NCBI RefSeq assembly: GCF_003344965.1
Contig: NZ_CP031194.1
Coordinates: 1,488,001 to 1,552,000, forward strand
Length of the DNA stretch: 64,000 nucleotides
From: Streptomyces paludis
GTDB lineage: Bacteria; Actinomycetota; Actinomycetes; Streptomycetales; Streptomycetaceae
Direction of reading: 5' to 3'
Shown: positions 35,191 through 43,212 of the stretch, piece after piece
How positions within the stretch are numbered: position 1 is the stretch's first letter
Layout: every line of letters starts with the position of its first letter
Program-made: the position numbers and the translations under genes
Notes under the pieces: generated by a model
The model's input: only the letters and a program-made list of their open reading frames with translations
Database searches by the model: none
Told to the model about the DNA's origin: nothing

Positions 35191-36609
35191 TTACGCGGCG
35201 ACCGCTCCCCGGTCCGGGACGCAGCGGCCGTCCTCCGTGCGGTAGTTCCACCGGGCACCGTCGCTGACCAGCTCGCGCACGGCCCGGACGAACCGCTCCA
35301 CGTGCTCGTCCGGTGTCCCGGCGCCGAAGCTCACCCGGATCGCGTTGAGCGAGCGCTCGCCCGGCTCCGCCTCCGGGGCGCCGCACTCCCCCGGGTCCTG
35401 CGGGTCGCTGCCCAGCAGGGTCCGCACCAGCGGGTGCGCGCAGAACAGCCCGTCGCGTACCCCGATGCCGTACTCCGCCGAGAGCGCGGCGGCGAAGTGC
35501 GAGCTGTTCCACCCCTCGACGACGAACGACAGCACCCCCACGCGCGGCGCGTCGTCCCCGAAGAGCGAGAGCACCTTCACCTCGGGCACCTCCGCGAGCC
35601 CCGCCCGCACCCGCGCCACCAGCGCCTGCTCGCGCGCCGACAGCGCGTCGAAGCCGGCCTCCGTCAGCGCCTTGCAGGCCGAGGCGATCGCGTACACCCC
35701 GATGACGTTCGGCGAACCGGCCTCGTGGCGGGCGGCCGTGGTGTGCCAGTCGACCTCGACACCGCCGTCGGCCCGGCGCGCCACCTTGCGGCTGGCGCCG
35801 CCGCCCGCGAGATACGGCTCGGCGTCCCGCAGCCAGTCGGCGCGGCCCGCGAGGACCCCGGAGCCGAACGGCGCGTACAGCTTGTGCCCGGAGAAGGCGA
35901 TCCAGTCGACGTCCAGCTCCGCGATGTCCACCACGTGGTGCGGTACCAGCTGCGCGGCGTCCAGCACGATCCGGGCGCCGTGCGTGTGCGCGGCGGCGGC
36001 TAGCTCCCGGACGGGCCACAGCTCGCCCGTCACATTGGACGCGCCCGTCACACAGACCAGCGCCGGCCCCTTCGGGTCGCGCGAGGCGAGCGCGCGCTCC
36101 AGGGTGGCGACGGCCTCGGCCGGGGTGCGGGGGGCGTTGAGATACGTGACCGCCGCGTCGCGCCACGGCAGCAGCGAGGCGTGGTGCTCCGTCTCGAAGA
36201 CGAACACCTGGCAGCCGTCGGGAATCACGGCCGCCAGCAGGTTCAGTGAGTCGGTGGTCGAGCGGGTGAAGACGACCTGGTCGTCCGGGCGGCAGCCGAG
36301 AAACTCCGCGACCGTGCGGCGGCTGTTCTCGAAGAGGTCCGTGGAGAGCTGCGAGAGATAGCCGGCGCCCCGGTGGACGCTGCCGTAGTAGGGGGCGTAC
36401 GCGGCGACGTCGTCCCACACACGCTGGAGGGCCGGGGCGCTGGCCGCGTAGTCCAGGGCCGCGTAGCCGACCTCGCCGCCGGTGACGAGCGGCACGGTCA
36501 CATCCCGCCCCAGCACCGGGAGCGGCGCGCCACAGGCGGGGTCGTCGGAGGACGGGGCGGTGGCGGCGGAAGCGGTGGCGGTGGCGGTGGCGTTCGGGTA
36601 TGCGGACAT
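35191..36609 (-). CDS. PLP-dependent class V aminotransferase, SufS/CsdA-like cysteine desulfurase
   Basis: A 472-residue PLP enzyme. Visible active-site residues are His143 in FETEHHASLLPW, Asp218 in VLDAAQLVPHH, the PLP lysine Lys243 in FSGHKLYAPFGSG, and Cys390 in RDGLFCAHPL, the position of the catalytic cysteine of SufS-type desulfurases. The first 35 residues are Ala/Thr-rich and not conserved. GGGAGAT lies 9 nt before the ATG. It is preceded by a SAM-IV riboswitch, which ties it to sulfur amino acid or SAM metabolism more than to general cluster assembly. No suf scaffold genes are adjacent. Confidence 0.88.
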   Translation of the reverse strand: MSAYPNATATATASAATAPSSDDPACGAPLPVLGRDVTVPLVTGGEVGYAALDYAASAPALQRVWDDVAAYAPYYGSVHRGAGYLSQLSTDLFENSRRTVAEFLGCRPDDQVVFTRSTTDSLNLLAAVIPDGCQVFVFETEHHASLLPWRDAAVTYLNAPRTPAEAVATLERALASRDPKGPALVCVTGASNVTGELWPVRELAAAAHTHGARIVLDAAQLVPHHVVDIAELDVDWIAFSGHKLYAPFGSGVLAGRADWLRDAEPYLAGGGASRKVARRADGGVEVDWHTTAARHEAGSPNVIGVYAIASACKALTEAGFDALSAREQALVARVRAGLAEVPEVKVLSLFGDDAPRVGVLSFVVEGWNSSHFAAALSAEYGIGVRDGLFCAHPLVRTLLGSDPQDPGECGAPEAEPGERSLNAIRVSFGAGTPDEHVERFVRAVRELVSDGARWNYRTEDGRCVPDRGAVAA

Positions 36610-36776
36610 GGCGGTATCTCCCGGCAGGACGGAACGGCGGAATGGCTTCAGAGACCCGCGGCAGGGCATGGCGGAGCCACGACAATCGCGCGGGGAATGC
36701 CTCGACACACGGAGATCACCGTGCGGAGGTGTGATGAAGAGGGGGCTCGGGAGCCGGTGTCCGGCTCCCCAGGGCC

Positions 36777-36797
36777 CTAACGCATTCGCTTGCTCAC
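36777..36797 (-). CDS. candidate six-codon leader peptide
   Basis: Between the SAM-IV aptamer and the SufS-like gene, AAGGGAG (36805-36811) is followed 7 nt later by GTG AGC AAG CGA ATG CGT TAG, which encodes MSKRMR. The spacing is ideal for translation, and the frame sits just after the hairpin at 36820-36843. It could influence that hairpin or simply be chance. No protein function is implied. Confidence 0.3.
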   Translation of the reverse strand: MSKRMR

Positions 36798-36819
36798 GAG
36801 ACTGCTCCCTTGAGGACCA

Positions 36820-36843
36820 GGACCCCAAAGGCACAAGGGGTCC
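36820..36843 (-). promoter_or_regulatory. expression-platform hairpin after the SAM-IV aptamer
   Basis: GGACCCC pairs with GGGGTCC around a 10-nt loop, immediately 3' of the aptamer on the minus strand and partly shared with its last helix. It is a candidate switch hairpin, either terminator or anti-terminator partner. No U-tract follows. Confidence 0.5.
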
Positions 36844-36957
36844 GCGCTTGCCGTAGACCTCGCTGCCTACGGCCTGGTCTTCACCCGGGGCACCCCGCCA
36901 CGGACGGAGGGTTGCCGGACAGCGAGCCGGGGCCTAAATCGCTGTCACTCATGACCT
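36841..36957 (-). promoter_or_regulatory. SAM-IV riboswitch
   Basis: The minus strand carries the hallmark order of the actinobacterial SAM-IV aptamer: GGTCATGAGTGACAGCG, GGCCCCGGC, CTGTCCGGCAACCCTCC, GGCGGGGTGCCCCGGGTGA, AGACCAGG and the closing GGCAAGCGCGG. This class binds S-adenosylmethionine and controls sulfur metabolism genes in Streptomyces and relatives. It lies about 230 nt upstream of the SufS-like gene, an unusually long leader. The remainder of 36610-36840 holds the hairpin and tiny frame listed separately and nothing else I can support. Confidence 0.9.
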
Positions 36958-37004
36958 TGGGCGAAAGTATGGCACAGCGTGCCGGACCGCCCAACAGCTG
37001 TCCG

Positions 37005-37041
37005 CGATACGGGACGGAGGCGCGGCCCCCGTCCCGTATCG
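37005..37041 (-). terminator. terminator after trpD
   Basis: CGATACGGGACGG pairs perfectly with CCGTCCCGTATCG (13 bp, 11-nt loop) 20 nt after the trpD stop. Confidence 0.82.
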
Positions 37042-37060
37042 TCTTCGCTTCGCCCCGCCG

Positions 37061-38125
37061 TCAGGCGTTGCTCGCGCTCACCCAGCGGGCCAGCGACCGC
37101 GCCGCCGCGCCCGAGTCGATGGACTCGGCCGCCCGCGCGATGCCCGCCGCCAGCTGGAGTTCCAGCGCGTCGTCGGTCGGGTCGAGGGCCACCAGCGCCG
37201 CCGCCGCGTTGAGCAGGACCGCGTCCCGTACGGGCCCGGTCTCGCCGGCCAGCAGCCGGCGGGCGACATCCGCGTTGTACGACGCGTCCGCGCCGCGCAG
37301 CGCCTCCACCGGTACGAGGGACAGCCCGACGTCGCGCGGGTCGAAGGGGCGCTCGGTGACCTTGCCGTCCCGGACGACCCAGACCCGGGAGGTGGCCGTG
37401 GTGGTCAGCTCGTCGAGCCCGTCGTCGCCCCGGAAGACCAGCGCGGACGAGCCCCGCTCGGCCAGCACCCCGGCGACGATCGGCGCCATCCGGGCATCGG
37501 CGACCCCGGTCGCCTGGGACCGTACCCGGGCGGGATTGGTCAGTGGACCAAGGAAGTTGAAGACCGTACGGATACCCAGCTCGCCGCGCGCGGCCCCGAC
37601 ATGGCGCAGGGCCGGGTGGAACTTCACCGCGAAGCAGAACGTGATGCCCGCCTCCTCGGCGACCTCGGCCACCCGCTCCGGGGTCAGCTCCAGATTGACG
37701 CCGAGCTTGGCCAGGACATCGGAGGCGCCGCTCGCCGAGGACGCGGCACGGCTGCCGTGCTTGACGACCTTCGCTCCCGTGCCCGCGACGACGATCGACG
37801 ACATGGTGGAGATATTGACGGTCTTGGCGCCGTCGCCGCCGGTGCCGACGACATCGACGGTCCGGCCGGGCACCTCGATCAGCCGGGCGTGCGCGTACAT
37901 CGTCCGGACCAGACCGCTGATCTCCTCGACGGTCTCGCCCTTGGCCCGCAGTGCCACCGCGAACCCGGCGATCTGCGCGTCGGTGGCCTCACCGCTCATC
38001 ATCCGGTCCATGGCCCAGGCGGTCGCGGCGGCGCTCAGATCGGCGCCGTCCAGCAGGGCGTTCAGCACACCCGGCCAGGTGAGGTCCGCCACGGTGTCGC
38101 CTCCGACGGGGGTAACAGCGCTCAT
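37061..38125 (-). CDS. trpD: anthranilate phosphoribosyltransferase
   Basis: Second step of the tryptophan branch, joining anthranilate to PRPP. The 354-residue protein shows the PRPP-binding motif [18 protein letters not shown] (about 93-110), [21 protein letters not shown], the anthranilate-site [15 protein letters not shown] and the [13 protein letters not shown] segment. AGGAGCG lies before the ATG at 38125. It is separated from trpE by 23 kb and sits beside the qcr genes, as Rv2192c does. No attenuator is visible ahead of it. Confidence 0.95.
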   Translation of the reverse strand: MSAVTPVGGDTVADLTWPGVLNALLDGADLSAAATAWAMDRMMSGEATDAQIAGFAVALRAKGETVEEISGLVRTMYAHARLIEVPGRTVDVVGTGGDGAKTVNISTMSSIVVAGTGAKVVKHGSRAASSASGASDVLAKLGVNLELTPERVAEVAEEAGITFCFAVKFHPALRHVGAARGELGIRTVFNFLGPLTNPARVRSQATGVADARMAPIVAGVLAERGSSALVFRGDDGLDELTTTATSRVWVVRDGKVTERPFDPRDVGLSLVPVEALRGADASYNADVARRLLAGETGPVRDAVLLNAAAALVALDPTDDALELQLAAGIARAAESIDSGAAARSLARWVSASNA

Positions 38126-38265
38126 CGCTCGCTCCTGGTCTCCGGGACACGGGTACACGGGCCCGCGGGGACCCGGTGGCGCCAGCCTATCGGCGTACGC
38201 CCATGCCGTAAGACGCCTGCCCGCACTCCGGACGGGGACCGCCCCGGACGGGCCGGAAACGCCGG

Positions 38266-38307
38266 GGGCCCCGGCCGGTTCCCTCGCGGGAGACCGGGCC
38301 GGGGCCC
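38266..38307 (-). terminator. terminator after the ctaE-qcrCAB operon
   Basis: GGGCCCCGGCC-GGT pairs with ACC-G-GGCCGGGGCCC, with one bulge, and continues into TCCC-TCGC-GGGA. It lies about 35 nt past the qcrB stop. Confidence 0.75.
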
Positions 38308-38341
38308 TCGGTGGTGGCGACCTCGCTGAGGCCGGGTGGGA

Positions 38342-39976
38342 TCAGTGGTGGCCGTGGCCGCTCTGGATCTCCTGGTACTCCTCGGCGGTAGGCTTGGGCA
38401 GCTGGTTCCCCTCGCCGTAGAAGCCCTTGCTGAGCTTGACGCGGACCTTCTCGACGGGCGAGACCTTGCGCTCGACACCGTTCTCGTCGACCGTGGGGCC
38501 CAGCTCGGCGGGCTTGTACTGCTCGTGCGCGGTGAGCGTGTGCAGCGCGCCCTGCTCCAGCGGGGTGTGGACCTCGATGAACTCACCGTGCGGCAGCCGC
38601 TTGATGATTCCGGACTCGCGGCCGTGCAGCACCTTCTCCGCGTCGCGCCGCTGGAGGCCGATGCAGATCCGCTTGGTGATGATGAAGGTGACGACCGGTG
38701 CGACGAAGAACCCGATCCGGACGACCCAGGTGATCGTGTTGATCGACAGATGGAAGTGGGTCGCCCAGAGGTCGTTCCCACCGCCCACCAGCAGGAGGAA
38801 GTACCAGACCAGCCACGCCACGCCGAACGCCGTACGGGTCGGCGCGTTGCGCGGGCGGTCCAGGATGTGGTGCTCGCGCTTGTCGCCGGTGACCCAGGAC
38901 TCGACGAACGGATAGACCGCGATCGCGCCGAGGACCACACCGAGCAGCAGCAGCGGGATGAAGACGCCGAGCACAAGCGTGTGCCCCGCGAAGTTGATCT
39001 CCCAGCCGGGCATCACCCGGATGAGCCCCTCGGCCGCGCCCATGTACCAGTCGGGCTGTGCGCCGGTGGAGACCTGGTCGGGACGGTACGGGCCGAGCGC
39101 CCAGATCGGGTTGATCGTGGCGATCGCGGCGACGATCGAGATGACACCGAAGACCAGGAAGAAGAAGCCTCCGGCCTTCGCCATGTAGACCGGCAGCAGT
39201 GGCATGCCCACGACGTTGTTGTTCGTGCGGCCGGGGCCCGCGAACTGCGTGTGCTTGTGGTAGAAGACCAGGATCAGGTGGGCCACGACCAGCCCGAGCA
39301 TGATGCCGGGCAGCAGCAGGATGTGGACCGAGTAGAACCGGGCCACGAAGTCCCCGCCGGGGAACTCCCCGCCGAACAGGAACATCGAGATGTACGTACC
39401 GACGATCGGCACGGACAGGATCGCGCCTTGTGTGAACCGCACACCGGTGCCGGACAGCAGGTCGTCGGGGAGCGAGTAACCGGTGAACCCGGTGAACATG
39501 CCCAGGACGAACAGCAGGAAGCCGAACAGCCAGTTGACCTCGCGCGGCTTGCGGAACGCGCCCGTGAAGAAGACGCGCATCATGTGGACCATCATGGCGG
39601 CGAGGAAGATCAGCGCCGCCCAGTGGTGGATCTGCCGGATCAGCAGACCACCGCGGATGTCGAAGCTGATGTTCAGCGTGGAGGCGTACGCCTCCGACAT
39701 CAGCACACCCTGCATCGGGATGTAACTGCCGTGGTACTCCACCTCGTTCATCGACGGGTGGAAGAACAGCGTCAGATACACACCCGTGAGGATGATGATG
39801 ATGAAGCTGTAGAGGCAGATCTCCCCGAGCATGAAGGACCAGTGGTCCGGGAAGATCTTGCGCATGTTGGCCTTGGCGAGGGAGTAGATCCCCAGCCGGC
39901 CGTCCGCCCAGTCGGCGACCCGCTCACCGGCGGGCGCCTTGCGGCTCTTCTCGTCTGTGGCCGTCGTGGTACTCAT
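38342..39976 (-). CDS. qcrB: cytochrome bc1 complex cytochrome b subunit
   Basis: Membrane subunit of the menaquinol:cytochrome c reductase. The 544-residue protein has about nine helices, the four haem-ligand histidines in helices II and IV (RQIHHWAALIFLAAMMVHMM and FYSVHILLLPGIMLGLVVAH) and the PEWY-like Q-site region, which here reads QPDWYM. The C-terminal cytosolic extension of about 130 residues is typical of actinobacteria. Start overlaps the qcrA stop by 4 nt. Last gene of the ctaE-qcrCAB operon. In actinobacteria this complex forms a supercomplex with the aa3 oxidase encoded next door. Confidence 0.96.
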   Translation of the reverse strand: MSTTTATDEKSRKAPAGERVADWADGRLGIYSLAKANMRKIFPDHWSFMLGEICLYSFIIIILTGVYLTLFFHPSMNEVEYHGSYIPMQGVLMSEAYASTLNISFDIRGGLLIRQIHHWAALIFLAAMMVHMMRVFFTGAFRKPREVNWLFGFLLFVLGMFTGFTGYSLPDDLLSGTGVRFTQGAILSVPIVGTYISMFLFGGEFPGGDFVARFYSVHILLLPGIMLGLVVAHLILVFYHKHTQFAGPGRTNNNVVGMPLLPVYMAKAGGFFFLVFGVISIVAAIATINPIWALGPYRPDQVSTGAQPDWYMGAAEGLIRVMPGWEINFAGHTLVLGVFIPLLLLGVVLGAIAVYPFVESWVTGDKREHHILDRPRNAPTRTAFGVAWLVWYFLLLVGGGNDLWATHFHLSINTITWVVRIGFFVAPVVTFIITKRICIGLQRRDAEKVLHGRESGIIKRLPHGEFIEVHTPLEQGALHTLTAHEQYKPAELGPTVDENGVERKVSPVEKVRVKLSKGFYGEGNQLPKPTAEEYQEIQSGHGHH

Positions 39977-41028
39977 CCGCGCTCCCAGAAGGAAGGACCG
40001 ACGGGCTCGTCGAAGTCGCCGAGCGCCTCAAGGTTTCCGTCCGCGTTCACACCGATCCGCAGCTGCGGGAGGGCGTGTCCGGCCGGTCCGAAGATGACGC
40101 GGGCGCCGTCGGTGAGATCGAAGGTGGACTGGTGGCACGGGCAGAGTACGTGGTGCGTCTGCTGCTCGTACAGGCTGATCGGGCAGCCGACATGGGTGCA
40201 GATCTTCGAGAAGGCGACGATCCCCTGGTGGGACCACTCCAGCTCGCGCTTGTCCTTGATCTCGTCCGGCTGGATCCGGACGATCATCAGGGCGGCCTTG
40301 GCGATCTCGGTCTGGAAGTGCTCGTCGTGCTCGGAGAGACCCTCGGGCATCGCGAACGTCAGCGAGCCGATGACCACGTCCTCGGGACGCAGCGGCTCAT
40401 GGGTGTTCATGTTGATGAGCTGCTTGCCCTTGGCCCACAGCGTGGACCGGAGCTTCTTCTCCGGCATCGGCCCCAGGTCGCGCAGGAGCACCACACCGGA
40501 GAGCGGCACCAGCGCGAGCGCGCCGAACATCGTGTTGCGGATCAGCTTGCGCCGGCCGAAGCCGGACTCGGCCGCACCCGCCGCGAAGTCCTCCAGGACC
40601 TTCTGCTTGACCTCGGGCGACGCCTCGATCGGGTGGCGCTCGTCGGCCACCTCGACGTCCGACATCAGCGTACGGGCCCAGTGGACCGCGCCCGCGCCGA
40701 TGCAGAACAGCGCCACGCCCAGCGTCAGACCCAGCGCGAAGTGCAGGATGCTGACATGGCCGAACGGGAAGATATAGACGTTCTTGTCGACCGGGAACGC
40801 CACGAACGAGGCGATGAACGCCACCGTCGCGGCCATCGACAGCAGGAACATGAAGGCGACCGCGCGCTCGGACCGCTTGGCCGCCCGCTCGTCGATGTCC
40901 TGGATACGTGGCTTGTGGGCCGGCAGTCCGGGATCCGCGAACGGATCGTCCTTGACCACCACCGCGCCGTGCGCGGCGTCCTGCTCTCTCGGCAGGTTTT
41001 TCTCTGAGATCTCTTCTTGGCTACTCAT
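39973..41028 (-). CDS. qcrA: cytochrome bc1 complex Rieske iron-sulfur subunit
   Basis: A 351-residue Rieske protein. After a charged N-terminus, three hydrophobic helices (about 55-75, 95-120, 165-185) mark the actinobacterial type, in contrast to the single helix of most bacteria. The cluster motifs are CTHVGCPIS and CPCHQSTFDL, giving two Cys and two His ligands plus the disulfide cysteines. It transfers electrons from menaquinol to the dihaem cytochrome QcrC. Start and stop codons overlap those of qcrC and qcrB. Confidence 0.96.
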   Translation of the reverse strand: MSSQEEISEKNLPREQDAAHGAVVVKDDPFADPGLPAHKPRIQDIDERAAKRSERAVAFMFLLSMAATVAFIASFVAFPVDKNVYIFPFGHVSILHFALGLTLGVALFCIGAGAVHWARTLMSDVEVADERHPIEASPEVKQKVLEDFAAGAAESGFGRRKLIRNTMFGALALVPLSGVVLLRDLGPMPEKKLRSTLWAKGKQLINMNTHEPLRPEDVVIGSLTFAMPEGLSEHDEHFQTEIAKAALMIVRIQPDEIKDKRELEWSHQGIVAFSKICTHVGCPISLYEQQTHHVLCPCHQSTFDLTDGARVIFGPAGHALPQLRIGVNADGNLEALGDFDEPVGPSFWERG

Positions 41029-41834
41029 GACTTCTTGGCCTTAGCGGTGTGGGCCGCGACCCAGACGGCAACTGCGATCAATGCGCCCAGACCGAAGATC
41101 CAGGCGAACAGCCCTTCGCTGACCGGGCCGAGGCCGCCCAGCGACAGACCGCCGGGGCTGGGGGAATCGTCCCCGTTCACCGCCTTGATGTAGGCGATGA
41201 TGTCCTTCTTCTGCTGCTCCGGCATCGTGGAGTCGGGGAAGGAGGGCATGTTCTGCGGGCCGGTCTGCATGGCCTCGTAGATGTGCTTCGGATCCACGCC
41301 CTCCAGGCTGGGGGCGTACTTGCCGTGTGTGAGCGCGCCGCCCTCACCGGTGAAGTTGTGGCACTGGGCGCAGTTCGTACGGAACAGCTCACCACCGGCG
41401 GCGACGTTCGCGTCGGTGCTGTTGTACTGCTCCTTGGTCGGCGTGATCGGACCGGCGCCGAGGGAAGCGACGTACGCGGCGAGCTGGTCGATCTGCGCCT
41501 GGGTGTAGATGACCTTCTTCTTCGGTACCTGCGCGCCCTGCTGCTGCGCCGGCATACGGCCGGTACCGACCTGGAAGTCCACGGAGGCCGAGCCGACGCC
41601 GACCAGGCTCGGACCGTCAGAGGTACCCTGACCGCCGGTGCCGTGGCAGCTGGCGCAGCCGACCGAGTAGAGCTTCTTGCCCTCCTCGATGGCGAGGGAC
41701 TGGGAGGTTTCGTCAGCCTGCGCCTTGCCCGCGGGCGCGAACGCGGTGTACAGCCCCCCGGTGGCCGCCAGCGCGAGGAGTAGGACGACGAACGCCGCCA
41801 GCGGATGGCGTCGTCGTGCGGAGAGCTTTTTCAC
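41025..41834 (-). CDS. qcrC: dihaem cytochrome c subunit of the bc1 complex
   Basis: A 269-residue membrane-anchored cytochrome with an N-terminal signal anchor (HPLAAFVVLLLALAATGG), two haem c domains with CASCH and CAQCH, and a C-terminal transmembrane helix (LFAWIFGLGALIAVAVWVA). It passes electrons directly to the CuA site of CtaC, replacing soluble cytochrome c in actinobacteria. Axial methionines are likely in TGRMPAQ and QNMPSFP. GTG start. Overlaps qcrA by 4 nt (ATGA). Confidence 0.96.
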   Translation of the reverse strand: MKKLSARRRHPLAAFVVLLLALAATGGLYTAFAPAGKAQADETSQSLAIEEGKKLYSVGCASCHGTGGQGTSDGPSLVGVGSASVDFQVGTGRMPAQQQGAQVPKKKVIYTQAQIDQLAAYVASLGAGPITPTKEQYNSTDANVAAGGELFRTNCAQCHNFTGEGGALTHGKYAPSLEGVDPKHIYEAMQTGPQNMPSFPDSTMPEQQKKDIIAYIKAVNGDDSPSPGGLSLGGLGPVSEGLFAWIFGLGALIAVAVWVAAHTAKAKKS

Positions 41835-41906
41835 GGATTACCCCGGTGTCAGGATCTTCAGCGTCGGTGCTTCTGGACTGTGTGCGCGCCGGGCGCGTTG
41901 CCCGGG

Positions 41907-42527
41907 CTACTTGATCAAGTAGATCGTGGCGAAAAGGCCGATCCAGACAACATCGACGAAGTGCCAGTAATAGGACACGACGATGGCCGCGGTCGCCTGT
42001 TCATGGGTGAACCTCTTCGCCGCGTAGGTCCTGCCCAGCACGAACAGGAACGCGATCAGACCCCCCGTCACGTGCAGACCGTGGAAGCCGGTGGTCAGGT
42101 AGAACACCGAGCCGTACGGGTCGGAGGAGAGCGAGATGCCGTCCACCTTGACCAGTTCGGTGTACTCGTAGACCTGCCCGCCGATGAAGATCGCCCCCAT
42201 CACGAACGTGACCACGAACCAGGTTCGCAGCTTCTTCACGTCCCCACGCTCGGCGGCGAAGACGCCGAGCTGGCAGGTGAGCGAGGAGAGCACCAGGATC
42301 GTGGTGTTCGTCGCCGAGAACGGGACGTTCAGGGCATGAGCCATTTCCTCCCAGTACGCTGCGCCCATCACCGACCGCAGGGTGAAGTACATCGCGAAGA
42401 GGGCCGCGAAGAACATCAGCTCGGAACTCAGCCAAATGATGGTTCCGACGCTGGTGAGGTTCGGCCGATTGACCGACGGGTGCGCGTGCCCGGTTTCTAC
42501 TGTCGTTGCTGTCGCCACGACCGACAT
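41907..42527 (-). CDS. ctaE: cytochrome c oxidase subunit III
   Basis: A 206-residue five-helix subunit of the aa3 oxidase, with [20 protein letters not shown], the [14 protein letters not shown] loop, [19 protein letters not shown] and the [19 protein letters not shown] end typical of the family. It stabilises subunit I. It is the first gene of the ctaE-qcrCAB operon, 72 nt upstream of qcrC. Its ATG lies inside a perfect palindrome (42518-42538), and no standard Shine-Dalgarno sequence is visible. Confidence 0.95.
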   Translation of the reverse strand: MSVVATATTVETGHAHPSVNRPNLTSVGTIIWLSSELMFFAALFAMYFTLRSVMGAAYWEEMAHALNVPFSATNTTILVLSSLTCQLGVFAAERGDVKKLRTWFVVTFVMGAIFIGGQVYEYTELVKVDGISLSSDPYGSVFYLTTGFHGLHVTGGLIAFLFVLGRTYAAKRFTHEQATAAIVVSYYWHFVDVVWIGLFATIYLIK

Positions 42528-42538
42528 TATGTCGGTCG
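42518..42538. promoter_or_regulatory. perfect palindrome over the ctaE start codon
   Basis: CGACCGACA and TGTCGGTCG are separated by TTA. The ATG of ctaE (42525-42527 on the minus strand) is inside it. In RNA it would form a 9-bp hairpin hiding the start codon; in DNA it could be an operator. Either would couple bc1/oxidase synthesis to a signal. Confidence 0.5.
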
Positions 42539-42724
42539 CTTATCCCGCGCTGACTCCCGGGGTGCCGTTCGGTGTGTCCATGGGGCGTGTGCAGCTCGAA
42601 CGGCCCAGCGAAGAGGTGTTCTTACCCGTGCTGACACGGTGTCCGACGGAGTACGATCCGCGCATCGGTTCAGGGCCTGTGGAGCCCTGGAGCCCTCGCA
42701 GACACTGATGTCACGGAGGAACCA

Positions 42725-43126
42725 ATGCAGCCGACCGCCACGGTGCTGGTCTACAGCGACAACGCGAACACCCGCGAGCAGGTCCGGCTGGCGGCGGGCC
42801 GTCGCCCGGCCGCCGATGTACCGCCGGTCGAGTTCCTCGAATGCGCCACCCTGCCCGCCGTGCTGGAGCGGCTGGACCGGGGCGGTGTCGATGTCTGTGT
42901 CCTGGACGGCGAGACGGCCCCGGCGGGCGGTATGGGCGTCTGCCGGCAGATCAAGGACGAGATCTTCGACTGCCCGCCCGTGCTGCTGCTGATGGGCCGC
43001 CCCCAGGACGCCTGGCTGGCCACCTGGAGCCGCGCGGACACCGCGGTGACCCTGCCGGTCGAGCCGGCCGGCTTCGCGGACGCCCTGGCGGCCCTGCTCC
43101 GTACCCGGCTCTCCGTGGGCGCCTGA
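42725..43126 (+). CDS. degenerate receiver-domain protein
   Basis: A 133-residue protein with the length and pattern of a CheY-like receiver domain and nothing else. The first strand is TVLVYSDNANTREQV, where receivers have two acidic residues and this has SDN. The phosphoacceptor-like Asp is in VCVLDGETAPAGG. The conserved Lys before the cis-proline is replaced (VTLPVEPAGFADAL). Phosphorylation is therefore doubtful, and it may act by protein contact. It is divergent from ctaE, a fixed position I also recall in other Streptomyces. GGAGGAACC precedes the ATG at 42725. Confidence 0.7.
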   Translation: MQPTATVLVYSDNANTREQVRLAAGRRPAADVPPVEFLECATLPAVLERLDRGGVDVCVLDGETAPAGGMGVCRQIKDEIFDCPPVLLLMGRPQDAWLATWSRADTAVTLPVEPAGFADALAALLRTRLSVGA

Positions 43127-43168
43127 GAGCCTCTCGCCCTCGCCCCGGACCCACCCCCGGAATCCCGC

Positions 43169-43195
43169 CGCCGGGCCGCGAGAAGCGGCCCGGCG
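43169..43195. terminator. bidirectional terminator between convergent genes
   Basis: CGCCGGGCCGC pairs perfectly with GCGGCCCGGCG around GAGAA. It sits between the receiver-like gene and the L,D-transpeptidase gene. Confidence 0.78.
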
Positions 43196-43212
43196 CCGCC
43201 GTACCGGAGCCG

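Noticed and set aside
36610..36720. N-terminal extension of the SufS-like protein to an upstream in-frame ATG (near 36672)
   Set aside because: The ATG at 36609 has a well-placed GGGAGAT, while the upstream ATG has no ribosome binding site and would add an Arg/Pro-rich stretch that looks non-coding.
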